Assembly (NCBI RefSeq): GCF_017498525.1
Contig: NZ_CP071796.1
Span: forward strand, 4,030,001-4,094,000
DNA: 64,000 nucleotides
Source of the DNA: Ottowia testudinis
GTDB lineage: Bacteria > Pseudomonadota > Gammaproteobacteria > Burkholderiales > Burkholderiaceae_C
Direction of reading: 5' to 3'
Shown here: in pieces, positions 1 to 10,335 of the stretch
Layout of the letters: every line of letters starts with the position of its first letter
Position numbering within the stretch: the first letter of the stretch is position 1
Translations under genes and position numbers: made by a program
The notes under the pieces: model-generated
Seen by the model: the letters and a program-made list of their open reading frames with translations, nothing else
What the model was told of the DNA's origin: nothing
Databases searched by the model: none

Positions 1-1591
1 CCGTGGGCAGCGCCGCGCAGGCCGAGCTGGCGGGCCTGTGCCTGCACGCCGGCTGCAAGCCGCCGCAGCCCCGGCTCGACTGGCGGCCCGCGCCGGGGGG
101 CGACCAGCTGCGCATTGCCTACCCCATCCTCAACCAGCAGCGCTGCGTGCAGTGCCACGGCACGGCCGACAGCCGCCCCGTCAATGGCGTGCTGCTGGTC
201 GATTTCGAGCCGCTGGCGCCCGTCACCCCGCTGGGCGGGCCGGGCCTGCTGCTGACGGGGGCCGGGCTGGCCACGCTCGCGCTGTTCGCCGCCATCATGG
301 GCTTCACGCTGCGGCGGCAGGTGGCCTGGCCGCTGGCGCGGCTGGCCGCCGCCACCGACCGCCTGGCCCAGGGCGAGCTGTCGGCGCGCGTCGGCGCCCC
401 CGCCCACGGCCCCGACGAGCTGGGCCGCGTGGCGCACGGCTTTGACGACATGGCCGCGCGCGTGCAAACCATGGTGGGCGATCTGGCCGAGCAGCACCGC
501 TTCTTGCAGACGCTGATCGACGCCATCCCCGACCCGGTGCTCGTCATCGCGCCCGATCACCGCATCCGCTTGGCCAACAGCGCCTATGGCGCGCTCACCG
601 GACACGACGTGGCGCAGCTCGTCGGCCAAGCCTGCCACCGCGCCAGCCGCGGGCTGGACGAGCCTTGCCCCGTCACCCTGCTGCACTGCCCGGTGGCCGA
701 GATACGGGCGCGCCCGCAGCGCCTGCGCAGCATGATGAGCCTGCGCCGCGCCGACGGCAGCGCTGTGGAGGTCGACATCGAAGCCGCGCCGCTCGTCACG
801 CGCGCGGGCGAAACCCTGGTGGTCGAGGTGATGCGCCCGCTCGACCGCGCGGTGCGCTTTTCGCAGGAGCAGCGCCTGTCCACCATCGGCCTGCTGGCCA
901 ACGGCGTGGCGCACGAAATCCACAACCCGCTGGCTTCCATCCGCCTGGCGCTGCAAGCCAGCCTGCGCGGCCTGCGCGCCGGTGACATGGGGCGCGACGA
1001 GCTGGTCGACTACCTGCAACTGGTCGACCGCGAAATCGACCGCTGCGTGGCCACCACGCAGCGCCTGATGCAGATGAGCCAGACGCCTGGGCAAACGCTG
1101 CAGCCGGTGGCCTTGCGCCCGGCGGTGGACGACGTGCTGGCCCTGCTGGGCGAGGAATGCCGCAGCCGTGGCGTGCAGGTGCACATCGACATCGAACCCG
1201 CCGCCGCGCGCGTGATGGCCGACGAGGCCGAGCTGCGGCAGGTGCTGGTCAACTTGATCCACAACGCGCTGCACGCCATGGCGCAGGGCGGGCGCATCGA
1301 GGTGCAAGGCAGGCCCGCGCCCGCCAGCCCCGAATCGCCCGGCACCGACTACCAATTGAGCGTGCGCGACACCGGCTGCGGCATCGGCCCCGACGAGCAG
1401 ACGCTGATCTTCATGCCCTTCTTCAGCCAGCGCTCCGATGGGCAGCGCGGCACCGGCCTGGGCCTGGCCATCTGCAAGGCGGCGCTGGAGCGCTTTGGCG
1501 GCCGCATCACGGTGCAAAGCAGCCCCGGCGCCGGCGCCTGCTTCACGCTGCACCTGCGCACGCCGCAGGCCGAGAGCGCAGGAGATTCGGC

Positions 1592-1595
<4 letters not shown>
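1..1595 (+). CDS. Sensor histidine kinase with CxxCH haem motif (5' partial)
   Basis: This is the C-terminal part of a membrane sensor kinase that enters the window already open; the first in-frame start-like codon is GTG at 3, but the gene almost certainly begins upstream. Counting from that codon, a periplasmic segment carries CVQCH (residues 48-52), a c-type haem attachment motif. A membrane helix (about 78-100), a HAMP region (about 100-155), a PAS domain (about 165-280), the HisKA box AHEIHNP with His304, and an ATPase domain with DTGCGIG and GTGLGLAI follow. The layout resembles kinases with a DUF3365-like haem sensor, so redox or gas sensing is inferred. Its stop overlaps the ATG of the response regulator (ATGA), so the two are translationally coupled partners. 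Confidence 0.9.
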
Positions 1596-2956
<1,361 letters not shown>

Positions 2957-2970
2957 ATTCGCCAAATGCT

Positions 2971-3025
2971 ATTTAATTCATAGCTGTCCGCGCTTTAAAC
3001 ACGTGGACAAACGCTCTGTTTGACC
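2971..3025 (+). repeat. Family A palindromic element, copy A1
   Basis: A divergent copy of the family A element begins about 15 bp after the response regulator stop. It keeps ATAGCTG, GCGCTT and an AACGC-like right arm. It fills most of the gap before the hemerythrin gene. Confidence 0.5.
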
Positions 3026-3042
3026 AATATTGGAGGCCCTTC

Positions 3043-3582
3043 GTGACCACACCCACCACCGCCGCGCCCCTGCTGTTCGACTTTCTCGACCACAGCCACC
3101 AGCAGCTGCAACGCCAGCTGGGCGTGCTCAAGCGCCTGGCCCGGCAATTGGCCCAGGACGAGCTGACCGCGCGCGAGCGCGACGAACTGCGGCAAGTCAT
3201 CGCCTGGTTCAACACCGACGCGCGCCAGCACCATCTGGACGAGGAAAAGCACGTCTTTCCCGCCCTGCTGGAGAGCAGCGACGAGCACGTCGTCCACACC
3301 ACGCGCCGCCTGCGGCAGGACCACGGCTGGATCGAGGAGAACTGGCTTGAACTGGCGCCCTCGCTGGAAGCCGCCGCGGGCGGCTACTCGTGGTTCGACC
3401 GCGACACGCTGGCGCACGGCGTGGCCGTGTTCGAGCAGCTTTGCCTGGACCACCTGGTGCTGGAAGAGTCGCTGGCCTACCCCGAGGCGCGCGAGCGCAT
3501 CCACCCCGCCGACCTGGAGCGCGCCGGCGTCGAGATGGCGCGCCGCCGCGCCGAGCGCGAGGCGCGATCGGCCAAGCGCTGA
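3043..3582 (+). CDS. Hemerythrin domain protein
   Basis: This 179-residue protein is a four-helix bundle expected to bind a di-iron site and oxygen-related ligands. Metal-ligand-type residues lie in DHSHQQ (about 16-21), HHLDEEKH (about 62-69), DHGWIEE and LDHLVLEE, in the HxxxE and HxxxH pattern of the family. It is a cytosolic stand-alone domain with no signal peptide. The start is GTG 3043, preceded by TGGAGG at 3031. It lies about 85 bp downstream of the haem-type two-component system in the same direction. I infer that it is part of, or controlled by, the same oxygen, NO or redox response. Confidence 0.85.
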   Translation: MTTPTTAAPLLFDFLDHSHQQLQRQLGVLKRLARQLAQDELTARERDELRQVIAWFNTDARQHHLDEEKHVFPALLESSDEHVVHTTRRLRQDHGWIEENWLELAPSLEAAAGGYSWFDRDTLAHGVAVFEQLCLDHLVLEESLAYPEARERIHPADLERAGVEMARRRAEREARSAKR

Positions 3583-3585
3583 GGC

Positions 3586-5178
3586 TCAATCGCCCGCGCG
3601 CAGCAGCGCCGCCGCCCGCTCGGCGATCATGATCACCGGCGCGTTGGTGTTGCCGCCCACGATGCGGGGCATGACGGAGGCATCGACCACGCGCAGCCCC
3701 GCTACGCCGCGCACCCGCAGCCGCTCGTCCACCACGTCCATCGCGCCCGGCCCCATGCGGCAGCTGCCCACCGGGTGGTAGATGGTGTCGGCGTGCTGGC
3801 GGATGAAGGCCGCGATCTCGGCATCGCTTTTCGCCGCCGCCGAACGCTCGACGCCGCCGTGGCGCGCCAGCGCGGGCTGGTTCAGCAGCTCGCGCATCAG
3901 CTTGAAGCCCGCCACCATGCGGCGCATGTCGTCGGCGTCCTGCAAAAACGCCGGGTCGATCAGCGGCGGCGCCAGCGGGTCGCTGCTGGCCAGGCGCAGG
4001 CTGCCGCGGCTGCGGGGGCGCAGCACGCACACATGGCACGAAAAGCCGTGGCCCGTGACCGTGGCGCGCCCGTGGTTGACCAGCTTGCCGACCACGAAAT
4101 GCAGTTGCAGATCGGGCACGGGTTCAGCCGCATCGCTCTTGATGAAGCCGCCCGCCTCGGCGAAGTTGCTGGTCAGCAGGCCGCGCCGCTCACGCCGCCA
4201 CTGCCGGATCGCCCGCGTGGTGCGCCAGCTGCCTTGCAGCGATAGGCCAAACAGGTCGTAGGCGCGGTTGGCGTCCCACACCTGCACCACGTCGGGGTGG
4301 TCGTGCAGGTGCGCGCCCACGCCGGGCAAATCGTGATGCACCGTGATGCCATGCTGGCGCAGGTGGTCGGCCGGGCCGATGCCCGAGAGCATCAGCAACT
4401 GCGGCGACTGAAAGGCCCCGGCGCTCAGAATCACCTCGCGCGCGGCGCGCACCGTGTGTTCGCGCCCGCCCTGCACATAGGCGACGCCCACGGCGCGCCC
4501 GCGCTCCAGCAGCACGCGCGTGGCGTGGGCGCCGGTCAGCACGTGCAGGTTGGGGCGGGCGCGGTTCGGCGTCAGGTAGGCCTTGGCGGCCGAAAAGCGC
4601 TCGCCGCCCTTGTGCGTGACCTGGTACAGGCCCACGCCTTCCTGGCTTGCGCCGTTGAAGTCGCGGTTGTGCGCATGGCCAGCCTGCACGCCGGCTTCGA
4701 CAAAGGCGTGCGAGAACGGGTTGGGGTCGCACAAGTCCATCACGTTCAGCGGCCCGCCGGTGCCGTGGAAAGCGTCGGCACCGCGCTCGTTGTGTTCGGC
4801 CTGCTTGAACACCGGCAGCACATCGGCCCAGCCCCAACCCGCGTTGCCTTCATCGGCCCAGCCGTCGTAGTCCTGCGGCACGCCGCGCGTGTAGATCATG
4901 GCGTTGATCGAACTGGAGCCGCCCAGCACCTTGCCGCGCGGCTGGTAGCCCCGGCGGCCGTTCAGGCCCGCTTGCGGCACGGTCGAGAAGGCCCAGTTGA
5001 AGGCGTGCCGCGCCGTGGGCGAGCGCGCCATCACGCCCAGCCCGGCGGGGCAGTGGATGAGCACGCTGGTGTCGGGCGGGCCGGCTTCGAGCAGCGTGAC
5101 CTGCACGCAGGGGTCTTCACTCAGGCGCGCGGCCAGCACGCAGCCGGCCGAGCCGGCGCCGACGATCACGTAGTCCAT
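3586..5178 (-). CDS. GMC-family FAD-dependent oxidoreductase
   Basis: This 530-residue flavoprotein belongs to the glucose-methanol-choline family (choline or alcohol dehydrogenase type), which oxidises primary alcohols with FAD. The N-terminal dinucleotide-binding motif is VGAGSAGCVLAARLSE. The GMC signature region RGKVLGGSSSINAM lies near residue 85. The C-terminal active-site His is in HPVGSCRMG, and NTNAPVIMIAERAA closes the FAD domain. The length is typical. The start at 5178 has a GGAG-type ribosome site. It is convergent with the hemerythrin, only 3 bp from its stop. Substrate cannot be told from sequence; BetA- and AlkJ-like enzymes are the nearest named relatives. Confidence 0.9.
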   Translation of the reverse strand: MDYVIVGAGSAGCVLAARLSEDPCVQVTLLEAGPPDTSVLIHCPAGLGVMARSPTARHAFNWAFSTVPQAGLNGRRGYQPRGKVLGGSSSINAMIYTRGVPQDYDGWADEGNAGWGWADVLPVFKQAEHNERGADAFHGTGGPLNVMDLCDPNPFSHAFVEAGVQAGHAHNRDFNGASQEGVGLYQVTHKGGERFSAAKAYLTPNRARPNLHVLTGAHATRVLLERGRAVGVAYVQGGREHTVRAAREVILSAGAFQSPQLLMLSGIGPADHLRQHGITVHHDLPGVGAHLHDHPDVVQVWDANRAYDLFGLSLQGSWRTTRAIRQWRRERRGLLTSNFAEAGGFIKSDAAEPVPDLQLHFVVGKLVNHGRATVTGHGFSCHVCVLRPRSRGSLRLASSDPLAPPLIDPAFLQDADDMRRMVAGFKLMRELLNQPALARHGGVERSAAAKSDAEIAAFIRQHADTIYHPVGSCRMGPGAMDVVDERLRVRGVAGLRVVDASVMPRIVGGNTNAPVIMIAERAAALLRAGD

Positions 5179-5310
5179 GCTTGCAGCTCTCCTCGGAGTT
5201 TGATTGTGCGCGCTGCAAGCGCTGCGTCATAGGCTGCCGCTACCATCGAGGTGTCGCGGCCGGCACCGCCGGGCGCCCCACTTTTCATCCCACTTCACAG
5301 GAGAAATCAC

Positions 5311-6165
5311 ATGAGCATCACCACCGTTGGCATCGTCGGCGCAGGCACCATGGGCAATGGCATCGCACAGGCGTGCGCCGTGTCGGGCATTGACGTCGTC
5401 ATGGTCGACATCGCCCAGGCGGCGGTCGACAAAGGCATCGCCACCGTCGGCAAAAGCCTGGACCGCCTGCTGCAAAAGGAAAAGATCACCGAGGCCGACA
5501 AGGCCGCCGCGCTGGGCCGCATCAAGGGTTCGACCAGCTACGACGACCTGAAAAGCGCGCAACTGGTGATCGAGGCCGCCACCGAGAACCACGAGCTGAA
5601 GAATAAGATCCTCAAGCAGCTCGATGAGCTGCTGCCGCCCGAGGTGATCATTGCCACCAACACCTCGTCGATCTCGATCACGCAGCTGGCAGCGGTGACG
5701 AAGCGCGCCGACAAGTTCGTCGGCATGCACTTCTTCAACCCGGTGCCGATGATGGCGCTGGTGGAAATCATCCGCGGCCTGCAAACCAGCGACGCCACGC
5801 ACGATGCGGTGAAAGCGCTGGCCGAAAAGCTGGGCAAGTCGCCCATCACGGTGAAGAACGCGCCCGGTTTCGTGGTCAACCGCATCCTGGTGCCGATGAT
5901 CAACGAGGCGTTTTTCGTGCTGTCGGAAGGGCTGGCCACGCCCGAGGACATCGACGCCGGCATGAAGCTCGGCTGCAACCACCCCATCGGCCCGCTGGCG
6001 CTGGCCGACATGGTGGGGTTGGACGTGTGCCTGGCCGTGATGGAGGTTTACCTGGAGCAGTTTGGCGACAGCAAATACCGCCCCTGCCCGCTGCTGCGCG
6101 AATACGTGGCCGCCGGCCGCCTTGGCCGCAAGACCGGCAGGGGTGTGTACAGCTACGCCAAGTAA
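5311..6165 (+). CDS. hbd: 3-hydroxybutyryl-CoA dehydrogenase
   Basis: This 284-residue enzyme interconverts 3-hydroxybutyryl-CoA and acetoacetyl-CoA with NAD(P)H, in beta-oxidation and short-chain acyl-CoA or PHA metabolism. The Rossmann motif GAGTMGNGIAQ is at about residue 10. The catalytic His lies in MHFFNPVP (about 139-146). The second domain carries KNAPGFVVNRIL and ends with GRKTGRGVYSY. Length matches the single-domain Hbd/PaaH family rather than the fused FadB type. ATG 5311 follows AGGAGA with good spacing. It is divergent from the GMC oxidoreductase. Confidence 0.93.
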   Translation: MSITTVGIVGAGTMGNGIAQACAVSGIDVVMVDIAQAAVDKGIATVGKSLDRLLQKEKITEADKAAALGRIKGSTSYDDLKSAQLVIEAATENHELKNKILKQLDELLPPEVIIATNTSSISITQLAAVTKRADKFVGMHFFNPVPMMALVEIIRGLQTSDATHDAVKALAEKLGKSPITVKNAPGFVVNRILVPMINEAFFVLSEGLATPEDIDAGMKLGCNHPIGPLALADMVGLDVCLAVMEVYLEQFGDSKYRPCPLLREYVAAGRLGRKTGRGVYSYAK

Positions 6166-6219
6166 GACGGGCGATCGCCCGGCATACTGGGGCTTTCCAC
6201 ATACCGTAAGGAGAGCCCC

Positions 6220-6648
6220 ATGGTCACACCCCTCGACAAAGTCCTCTACACCGCCAAGGCCCACAGCAAGGGCGGCCGCGACGGCAGCGCGCGCAGCGAC
6301 GACGGCCTGCTGGATGTCAAGCTGGACCCGCCGCCGTCGATGGGCGGCAAGGGCCAGGGCACGAACCCCGAGCAACTGTTTGCCGCCGGCTATTCGGCCT
6401 GCTTTCTGGGCGCGCTGAAGGCGGTGGCCGACAAGCAGAAGGTCAAGCTGCCCGACGACCGCAGCATCGACGCCGAAGTCGACATCGGCCCCACGTCCCA
6501 CGGCTTCGGCATCGCCGTGCGCATGACGGTGCACCTGCCCGGCATGGAGCGCAAACAGGCGCAGGCGCTGGTCGATGCGGCGCACCAGGTGTGCCCGTAC
6601 TCCAACGCCACGCGGGGCAATATTCCGGTGGAATTGACGCTGGGCTGA
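6220..6648 (+). CDS. ohr: Organic hydroperoxide resistance protein Ohr
   Basis: This 142-residue protein is a thiol peroxidase of the OsmC/Ohr family that reduces organic hydroperoxides. The two catalytic cysteines are visible: Cys61 in AAGYSACFLGAL and Cys125 in HQVCPYSNATRGN. Length and motif order are those of Ohr rather than OsmC. AAGGAG lies just upstream of ATG 6220. It follows the dehydrogenase at 54 bp. I do not see a neighbouring OhrR-type MarR repressor gene. Confidence 0.95.
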   Translation: MVTPLDKVLYTAKAHSKGGRDGSARSDDGLLDVKLDPPPSMGGKGQGTNPEQLFAAGYSACFLGALKAVADKQKVKLPDDRSIDAEVDIGPTSHGFGIAVRMTVHLPGMERKQAQALVDAAHQVCPYSNATRGNIPVELTLG

Positions 6649-6656
6649 AGCAGCTG

Positions 6657-7160
6657 TCAGTGCGTGGGCGGCGGCATTTCGCCGCTCGCGCGGATCGCCG
6701 CCGCACCGGCTTCGGCGCGCAGCAGCTCTTCGGTGCTGGTATGCGTCTGGATCGCCAGCACCTCGGCGCGCAGGCTGGCGATGTCGCGCTTGATGCCGGA
6801 CATCTGGCGCAGCAGGTCGCGCTCGATCTGGCGCTCTTCCTCGTCCACCTCGCGCTCGACGAAGATCGCCGCCAGCGAGGCCGTGACCAATGACAGTACC
6901 GCCAGCCCCAGCAGCACCACCACGAAGGCGAACAGGCGCGAGCCGAAGGTGGACGGCACCACGTCGCCATAGCCCACCGTGGCGGCGGTGGTGAAGGACA
7001 GCCACAGGCCATCGCTCAAGGTCTTGATGCGCGGATCGAGCATCCAGAAGCCGACACCGCCGAAACCCAGGATCACGCAGGCCAGCACCAGTGAATAGAC
7101 CAGGCCGCGCCGCACGATGTGGCGCTGCCGGTCGCGCAGGCGCTGGCGTCGGGAGCTCAT
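6657..7160 (-). CDS. Two-helix potassium channel-like protein
   Basis: This 167-residue inner-membrane protein has one helix at about 20-40, a pore loop with the selectivity filter TVGYGD (61-66), a second helix at about 75-98, and a charged C-terminal coiled-coil-like tail (EEERQIERDLLRQMSG...). This is the minimal pore architecture of the Ion_trans_2 family, probably a K+ channel that assembles as a tetramer. No RCK or cyclic-nucleotide domain is present. It is convergent with ohr, 8 bp apart. Confidence 0.85.
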   Translation of the reverse strand: MSSRRQRLRDRQRHIVRRGLVYSLVLACVILGFGGVGFWMLDPRIKTLSDGLWLSFTTAATVGYGDVVPSTFGSRLFAFVVVLLGLAVLSLVTASLAAIFVEREVDEEERQIERDLLRQMSGIKRDIASLRAEVLAIQTHTSTEELLRAEAGAAAIRASGEMPPPTH

Positions 7161-7224
7161 GGGGCGATTTTGCTACGGCGCGCCACGGCACCGCCCCGGG
7201 CCACATCAAACTTTGCAGCGCGCG

Positions 7225-9477
7225 TCAGCGCGACAGCGACAGCTGCTTCAACGCGCCCAGCACGTCAGCGACGCTGAGAATTTCGCTCAACACCAGCGGC
7301 GGCTGGCCGGGGGCTTGCAGCACGTACACCGGCACGCCGCTGCGGCCCAGCCGGGTCAGCTCGGCGGTGATGGCGGCGTCGCGCCGTGTCCAGTCGGCGC
7401 GCAGGGTTTGCACCTTGGCGGCGTCCAGCGCGGCCAGCACCTCGGGGTGGGCCAGCGTGGTCTTCTTGTTGTACTGGCAGGTCACGCACCAGGCGGCGGT
7501 GAAGTCCACGAACACCGGCTGACCGGCACCCAGTACCGTCTGCACGCGCGCGGCCGACCACGGCTGCCAGCGCGCGTCGGGCGCCTCGGCCGCCAGCGCG
7601 GCCGGCTCCACGGTTTTGATGACATTCGGGCCGAGAGTCGTAGCCAGGAAAGCACCTATAGCTATAGAAATAGTAGCAATCACGATCCGCGCCCGGCCCG
7701 ACAACCCAAGCGCCCACAGCACCAGCGCCAGCGTCACCAGCAGCGCCAGCAGCGCGCCCGCGCCGTCGATGCCTGTCTGCTGGCCCAGCACCCACAGCAG
7801 CCAGACGGCGGTGCCGAACATCGGGAAGGCCATGAACTTCTTGAACGTGTCCATCCACGCGCCCGGCCTGGGCAGCAGGCGCGCCACCGCCGGCCACCAG
7901 CTGGCCGCCAGGTAGGGCAGCGCCATCCCGAAGCCGATGGCGGCAAAGATCAATAGCGCCTGCACCGCAGGTAGCCCCACCGCCAGCCCGAGCGACGCAC
8001 CCATGAAGGGCGCGGTGCAGGGCGAAGCCACCGCCACGGCCAGCATGCCGGTCAGGAACGAATTGGCCACCGGATTGCGCGCCTCCAGCGTGGCCAGACC
8101 GCTGGGCAGAAAGTGGCCGAACTCGAACACGCCCGCCAGGTTGAGCCCGATCACGGTGAACAGCACCGTCAGCGCCGCCACCACGGCGGGCGATTGCAGC
8201 TGAAAGCCCCAGCCCAACTGCTGCCCCGCCGCGCGCAGCGCGAGCATCAGCGCGCCCAGCGCCAGAAACGACAGCACCACACCGGCGGTGTAGGCCAGGC
8301 CGCTGGTGCGGTGCGCGCGCCGGTCGTCGGCGTGCTGCGTGAAACCCAGCACCTTGATCGCCAGCACCGGAAACACACAGGGCATCAGGTTGAGCACCAG
8401 GCCGCCGATCAGCGCGCCCAGCAACGCCAGCGCGAAGGTGGCGGCGGGCACGGCGGTGGTACCCGCGGGCAGCACCGGCGCGGCGGCGCCGGCGTTGGCT
8501 TTCAACGCCGCCTCCAGTGCGGGCGAGACCACGGCCACCGGGTTGATGACGGGCCAGGTGCCGGTCACCGGCGCGTCGGCACGCCAGCCCTGGCCGCCCG
8601 CCACCAGCACCAGCGGCATGCGCTCGGGCGATTCGGCGCGGTCGGGCGAGACGGGGATGTCGGCCGTCCACACGTCGCCGTCCCATTGCTGGCGCCAGTC
8701 GCGCTCGCCCAGCGGCTGACCGGGCGGGGCCAGCGTGGCGGCGGTGACGATGACGTTGGGCGTTTCGGGAAACAGATCCAGCGGCTGCCCACGCACGCGG
8801 GCGGGCAGACCGGCCACGCGCACCGACAGGCGCTTGCCGCCGTCTTTCAGCGTCACCTGATGCGCGCCCTCAACAGCGATTGGCTGTGCCTTCAACGCGG
8901 CGTCAAACGCCGCGCCGTGCAGGGCCGTCGAGCTGCGCAGCGGAATCTTCAGCGCAAATTCGCCCTCCTGCGGAATGCACTCTTGCCGGCAGACCAGCCA
9001 GGTCGCCTTCAGCTTCACGTCGAGCGCATCGGCCATCACGCCGGGCTTGAATTCGGGCGTGACGATGAGTGGCACCGGCAGCAGCACCGTGCCTTCGTAG
9101 CCATAGTTGGCCAAGTGGCCGATGGGAATCTTCCTGGGCACAGGCCAGGCGATGTCGCCGGCCATCACACCGGGCGGCAGCGTCCACTGCAGTTCAGTCG
9201 GCATGCCGGAATCGCCGGCGTTCTTCCAATACGTGTGCCACTGGGGCGCATGGGTGATCTGCAGCCCGACCCACAACGGCTGACCAGCGACGGCCTCGGG
9301 CGCCAGACCCACGGGCACGCCCTGCGGCGCGTGGGCCAGCAGCGTGGCCTGCACCTGGTCGGTGCGCACCACTTCGGACTGAGAGTGATTCTGGGCATTG
9401 GCGCCCGTCCACCAAGCGCTGGCAGCCACAAAAAACGCAGCAATCAATGGGGTGGACAAGCGGCGCATGGAGTTCAT
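7225..9477 (-). CDS. DsbD/ScsB-like protein-disulfide reductase
   Basis: This 750-residue membrane protein passes electrons from cytoplasmic thioredoxin to periplasmic disulfides. It has a signal peptide (MNSMRRLST...GANA), an N-terminal DsbD-alpha-like domain with Cys in CRQECIPQEGEF, a central multi-helix domain with one Cys in LNLMPCVFPV and one in VASPCTAPFMG, and a C-terminal thioredoxin fold with WCVTC. ATG 9477 is chosen because it gives the signal peptide directly; GTG 9507 would add ten residues. The long N-terminal region suggests the ScsB branch, often linked to copper tolerance. A family-A-like sequence lies in-frame near residue 601. Confidence 0.88.
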   Translation of the reverse strand: MNSMRRLSTPLIAAFFVAASAWWTGANAQNHSQSEVVRTDQVQATLLAHAPQGVPVGLAPEAVAGQPLWVGLQITHAPQWHTYWKNAGDSGMPTELQWTLPPGVMAGDIAWPVPRKIPIGHLANYGYEGTVLLPVPLIVTPEFKPGVMADALDVKLKATWLVCRQECIPQEGEFALKIPLRSSTALHGAAFDAALKAQPIAVEGAHQVTLKDGGKRLSVRVAGLPARVRGQPLDLFPETPNVIVTAATLAPPGQPLGERDWRQQWDGDVWTADIPVSPDRAESPERMPLVLVAGGQGWRADAPVTGTWPVINPVAVVSPALEAALKANAGAAAPVLPAGTTAVPAATFALALLGALIGGLVLNLMPCVFPVLAIKVLGFTQHADDRRAHRTSGLAYTAGVVLSFLALGALMLALRAAGQQLGWGFQLQSPAVVAALTVLFTVIGLNLAGVFEFGHFLPSGLATLEARNPVANSFLTGMLAVAVASPCTAPFMGASLGLAVGLPAVQALLIFAAIGFGMALPYLAASWWPAVARLLPRPGAWMDTFKKFMAFPMFGTAVWLLWVLGQQTGIDGAGALLALLVTLALVLWALGLSGRARIVIATISIAIGAFLATTLGPNVIKTVEPAALAAEAPDARWQPWSAARVQTVLGAGQPVFVDFTAAWCVTCQYNKKTTLAHPEVLAALDAAKVQTLRADWTRRDAAITAELTRLGRSGVPVYVLQAPGQPPLVLSEILSVADVLGALKQLSLSR
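7628..7681 (-). repeat. Family-A-like sequence inside the DsbD-like gene
   Basis: On the coding (minus) strand the left half reads TGCTACTATTTCTATAGCT, close to the left half of the intergenic family A elements. The right half is much more diverged. It is read as IATISIAIGAFLATTLG in a membrane segment. The GCT codon is in the same frame as in the yggS, phaM and oxidoreductase copies. This is the weakest of the in-gene candidates. Confidence 0.35.
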
Positions 9478-9665
9478 TGGGGCAAGCAGGCAGCAAGGTG
9501 GGAGCACAACGCGGCCCTAAGGTTCCGCCATTCGCACGAACGTGCGCGCCATCGTCCTACGCCCGGAGGCTGTGCGAATTTCACGAAAGACGGACTTTTG
9601 ACCAGCACGATGTCACGATCTCGCAAAGCCCCAAAAACTCAAACAACACCTTGTTGGGCTGTTCT

Positions 9666-9703
9666 TTTGCGTCCTTCGCGAATCCTTCGCGCCTTCTGCG
9701 TCC
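9666..9703. repeat. Family C element, single arm
   Basis: The 261-bp gap 9478-9738 between the DsbD-like gene and the DUF411 gene has no ORF I support. Within it this segment repeats TGCGTCC/TCGCG units like the arms of the two long hairpins at 42.3 and 53.4 kb. I find no matching second arm nearby, so it looks like a decayed or half copy. Confidence 0.45.
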
Positions 9704-9738
9704 GATTTTCGTTTTTGGTTTTCCGCGGACGCCGCCGC

Positions 9739-10221
9739 TTACGAATGACTGCGAAACACCTGACTGCTGCCATCGCGCAGCACCAGCAGCGTGTCGTACT
9801 TGTCGCGCCGCCCGCCATACACCGGGCCGTCCATGCCGGGTGAACCCACCGGCATGCCCGGCACGGCCAAACCCAGCGCCATCGGCTTCTCACGCAGCAG
9901 GCGCCGCACATCGTCGGCATGCACGTGGCCTTCCACCACATAGCCGCCCACCAGCGCGGTATGGCACGAGCCGTATCGGGCCGCAAGCCCCAGGCGAGCG
10001 CGTACCGCGTGGTGGCCGGTGTCGTGCGCCGTGACCGTGAAACCGTGCTGCTTCATGTGCGAGATCCAATCCCCGCAGCAGCCACAGCTGGCATCCTTCC
10101 ACAGCTCAACGCGTGCCGGTTCAACGCGTTTTTGCGCCCACGCAGAGGGCAGCAAGGCCGCCCCGGCGGCAGCGGCAAAAGCGCCCAGGGCGCGGCGGCG
10201 ACAGGGATGTGAAGAATTCAT
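9739..10221 (-). CDS. DUF411 metal-binding periplasmic protein
   Basis: This 160-residue exported protein has a twin-arginine-like signal (CRRRALGAFAAAAGA, ending SAWA). The mature part has the DUF411 hallmark KDASCGCCGDW (about 42-52) and further His and Met residues (DTGHHAVRA, GHVHADDV, PGMPVGSPGMDG). DUF411 proteins are commonly found in copper and silver resistance loci. Two nested Cys in CGCC plus the Met-rich stretch suggest Cu(I) binding, which is inference. The start is ATG 10221. It is divergent from a truncated metal-sensor-like kinase at 10336. Confidence 0.82.
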   Translation of the reverse strand: MNSSHPCRRRALGAFAAAAGAALLPSAWAQKRVEPARVELWKDASCGCCGDWISHMKQHGFTVTAHDTGHHAVRARLGLAARYGSCHTALVGGYVVEGHVHADDVRRLLREKPMALGLAVPGMPVGSPGMDGPVYGGRRDKYDTLLVLRDGSSQVFRSHS

Positions 10222-10335
10222 GGCTTGATCTCCCGAAGAACGGCAGCGGTGCCTGCGTGCGGCAATCGCAGGCACACTGGCACCTTTCACCGGCATTGTC
10301 CCGCAGCGCCTCGGCCGCTGCAGCACCAAACCCCG

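Noticed and set aside
5227-7209. 660-codon open frame on the minus strand across hbd, ohr and the channel gene
   Set aside because: It covers three well-supported genes, changes composition along its length and has no domain pattern. It is a high-GC artefact.
8113-9843. 576-codon open frame opposite the DsbD-like gene
   Set aside because: It is antisense to a gene with clear CxxC and signal-peptide evidence, and rich in Arg and His as shadow frames are.
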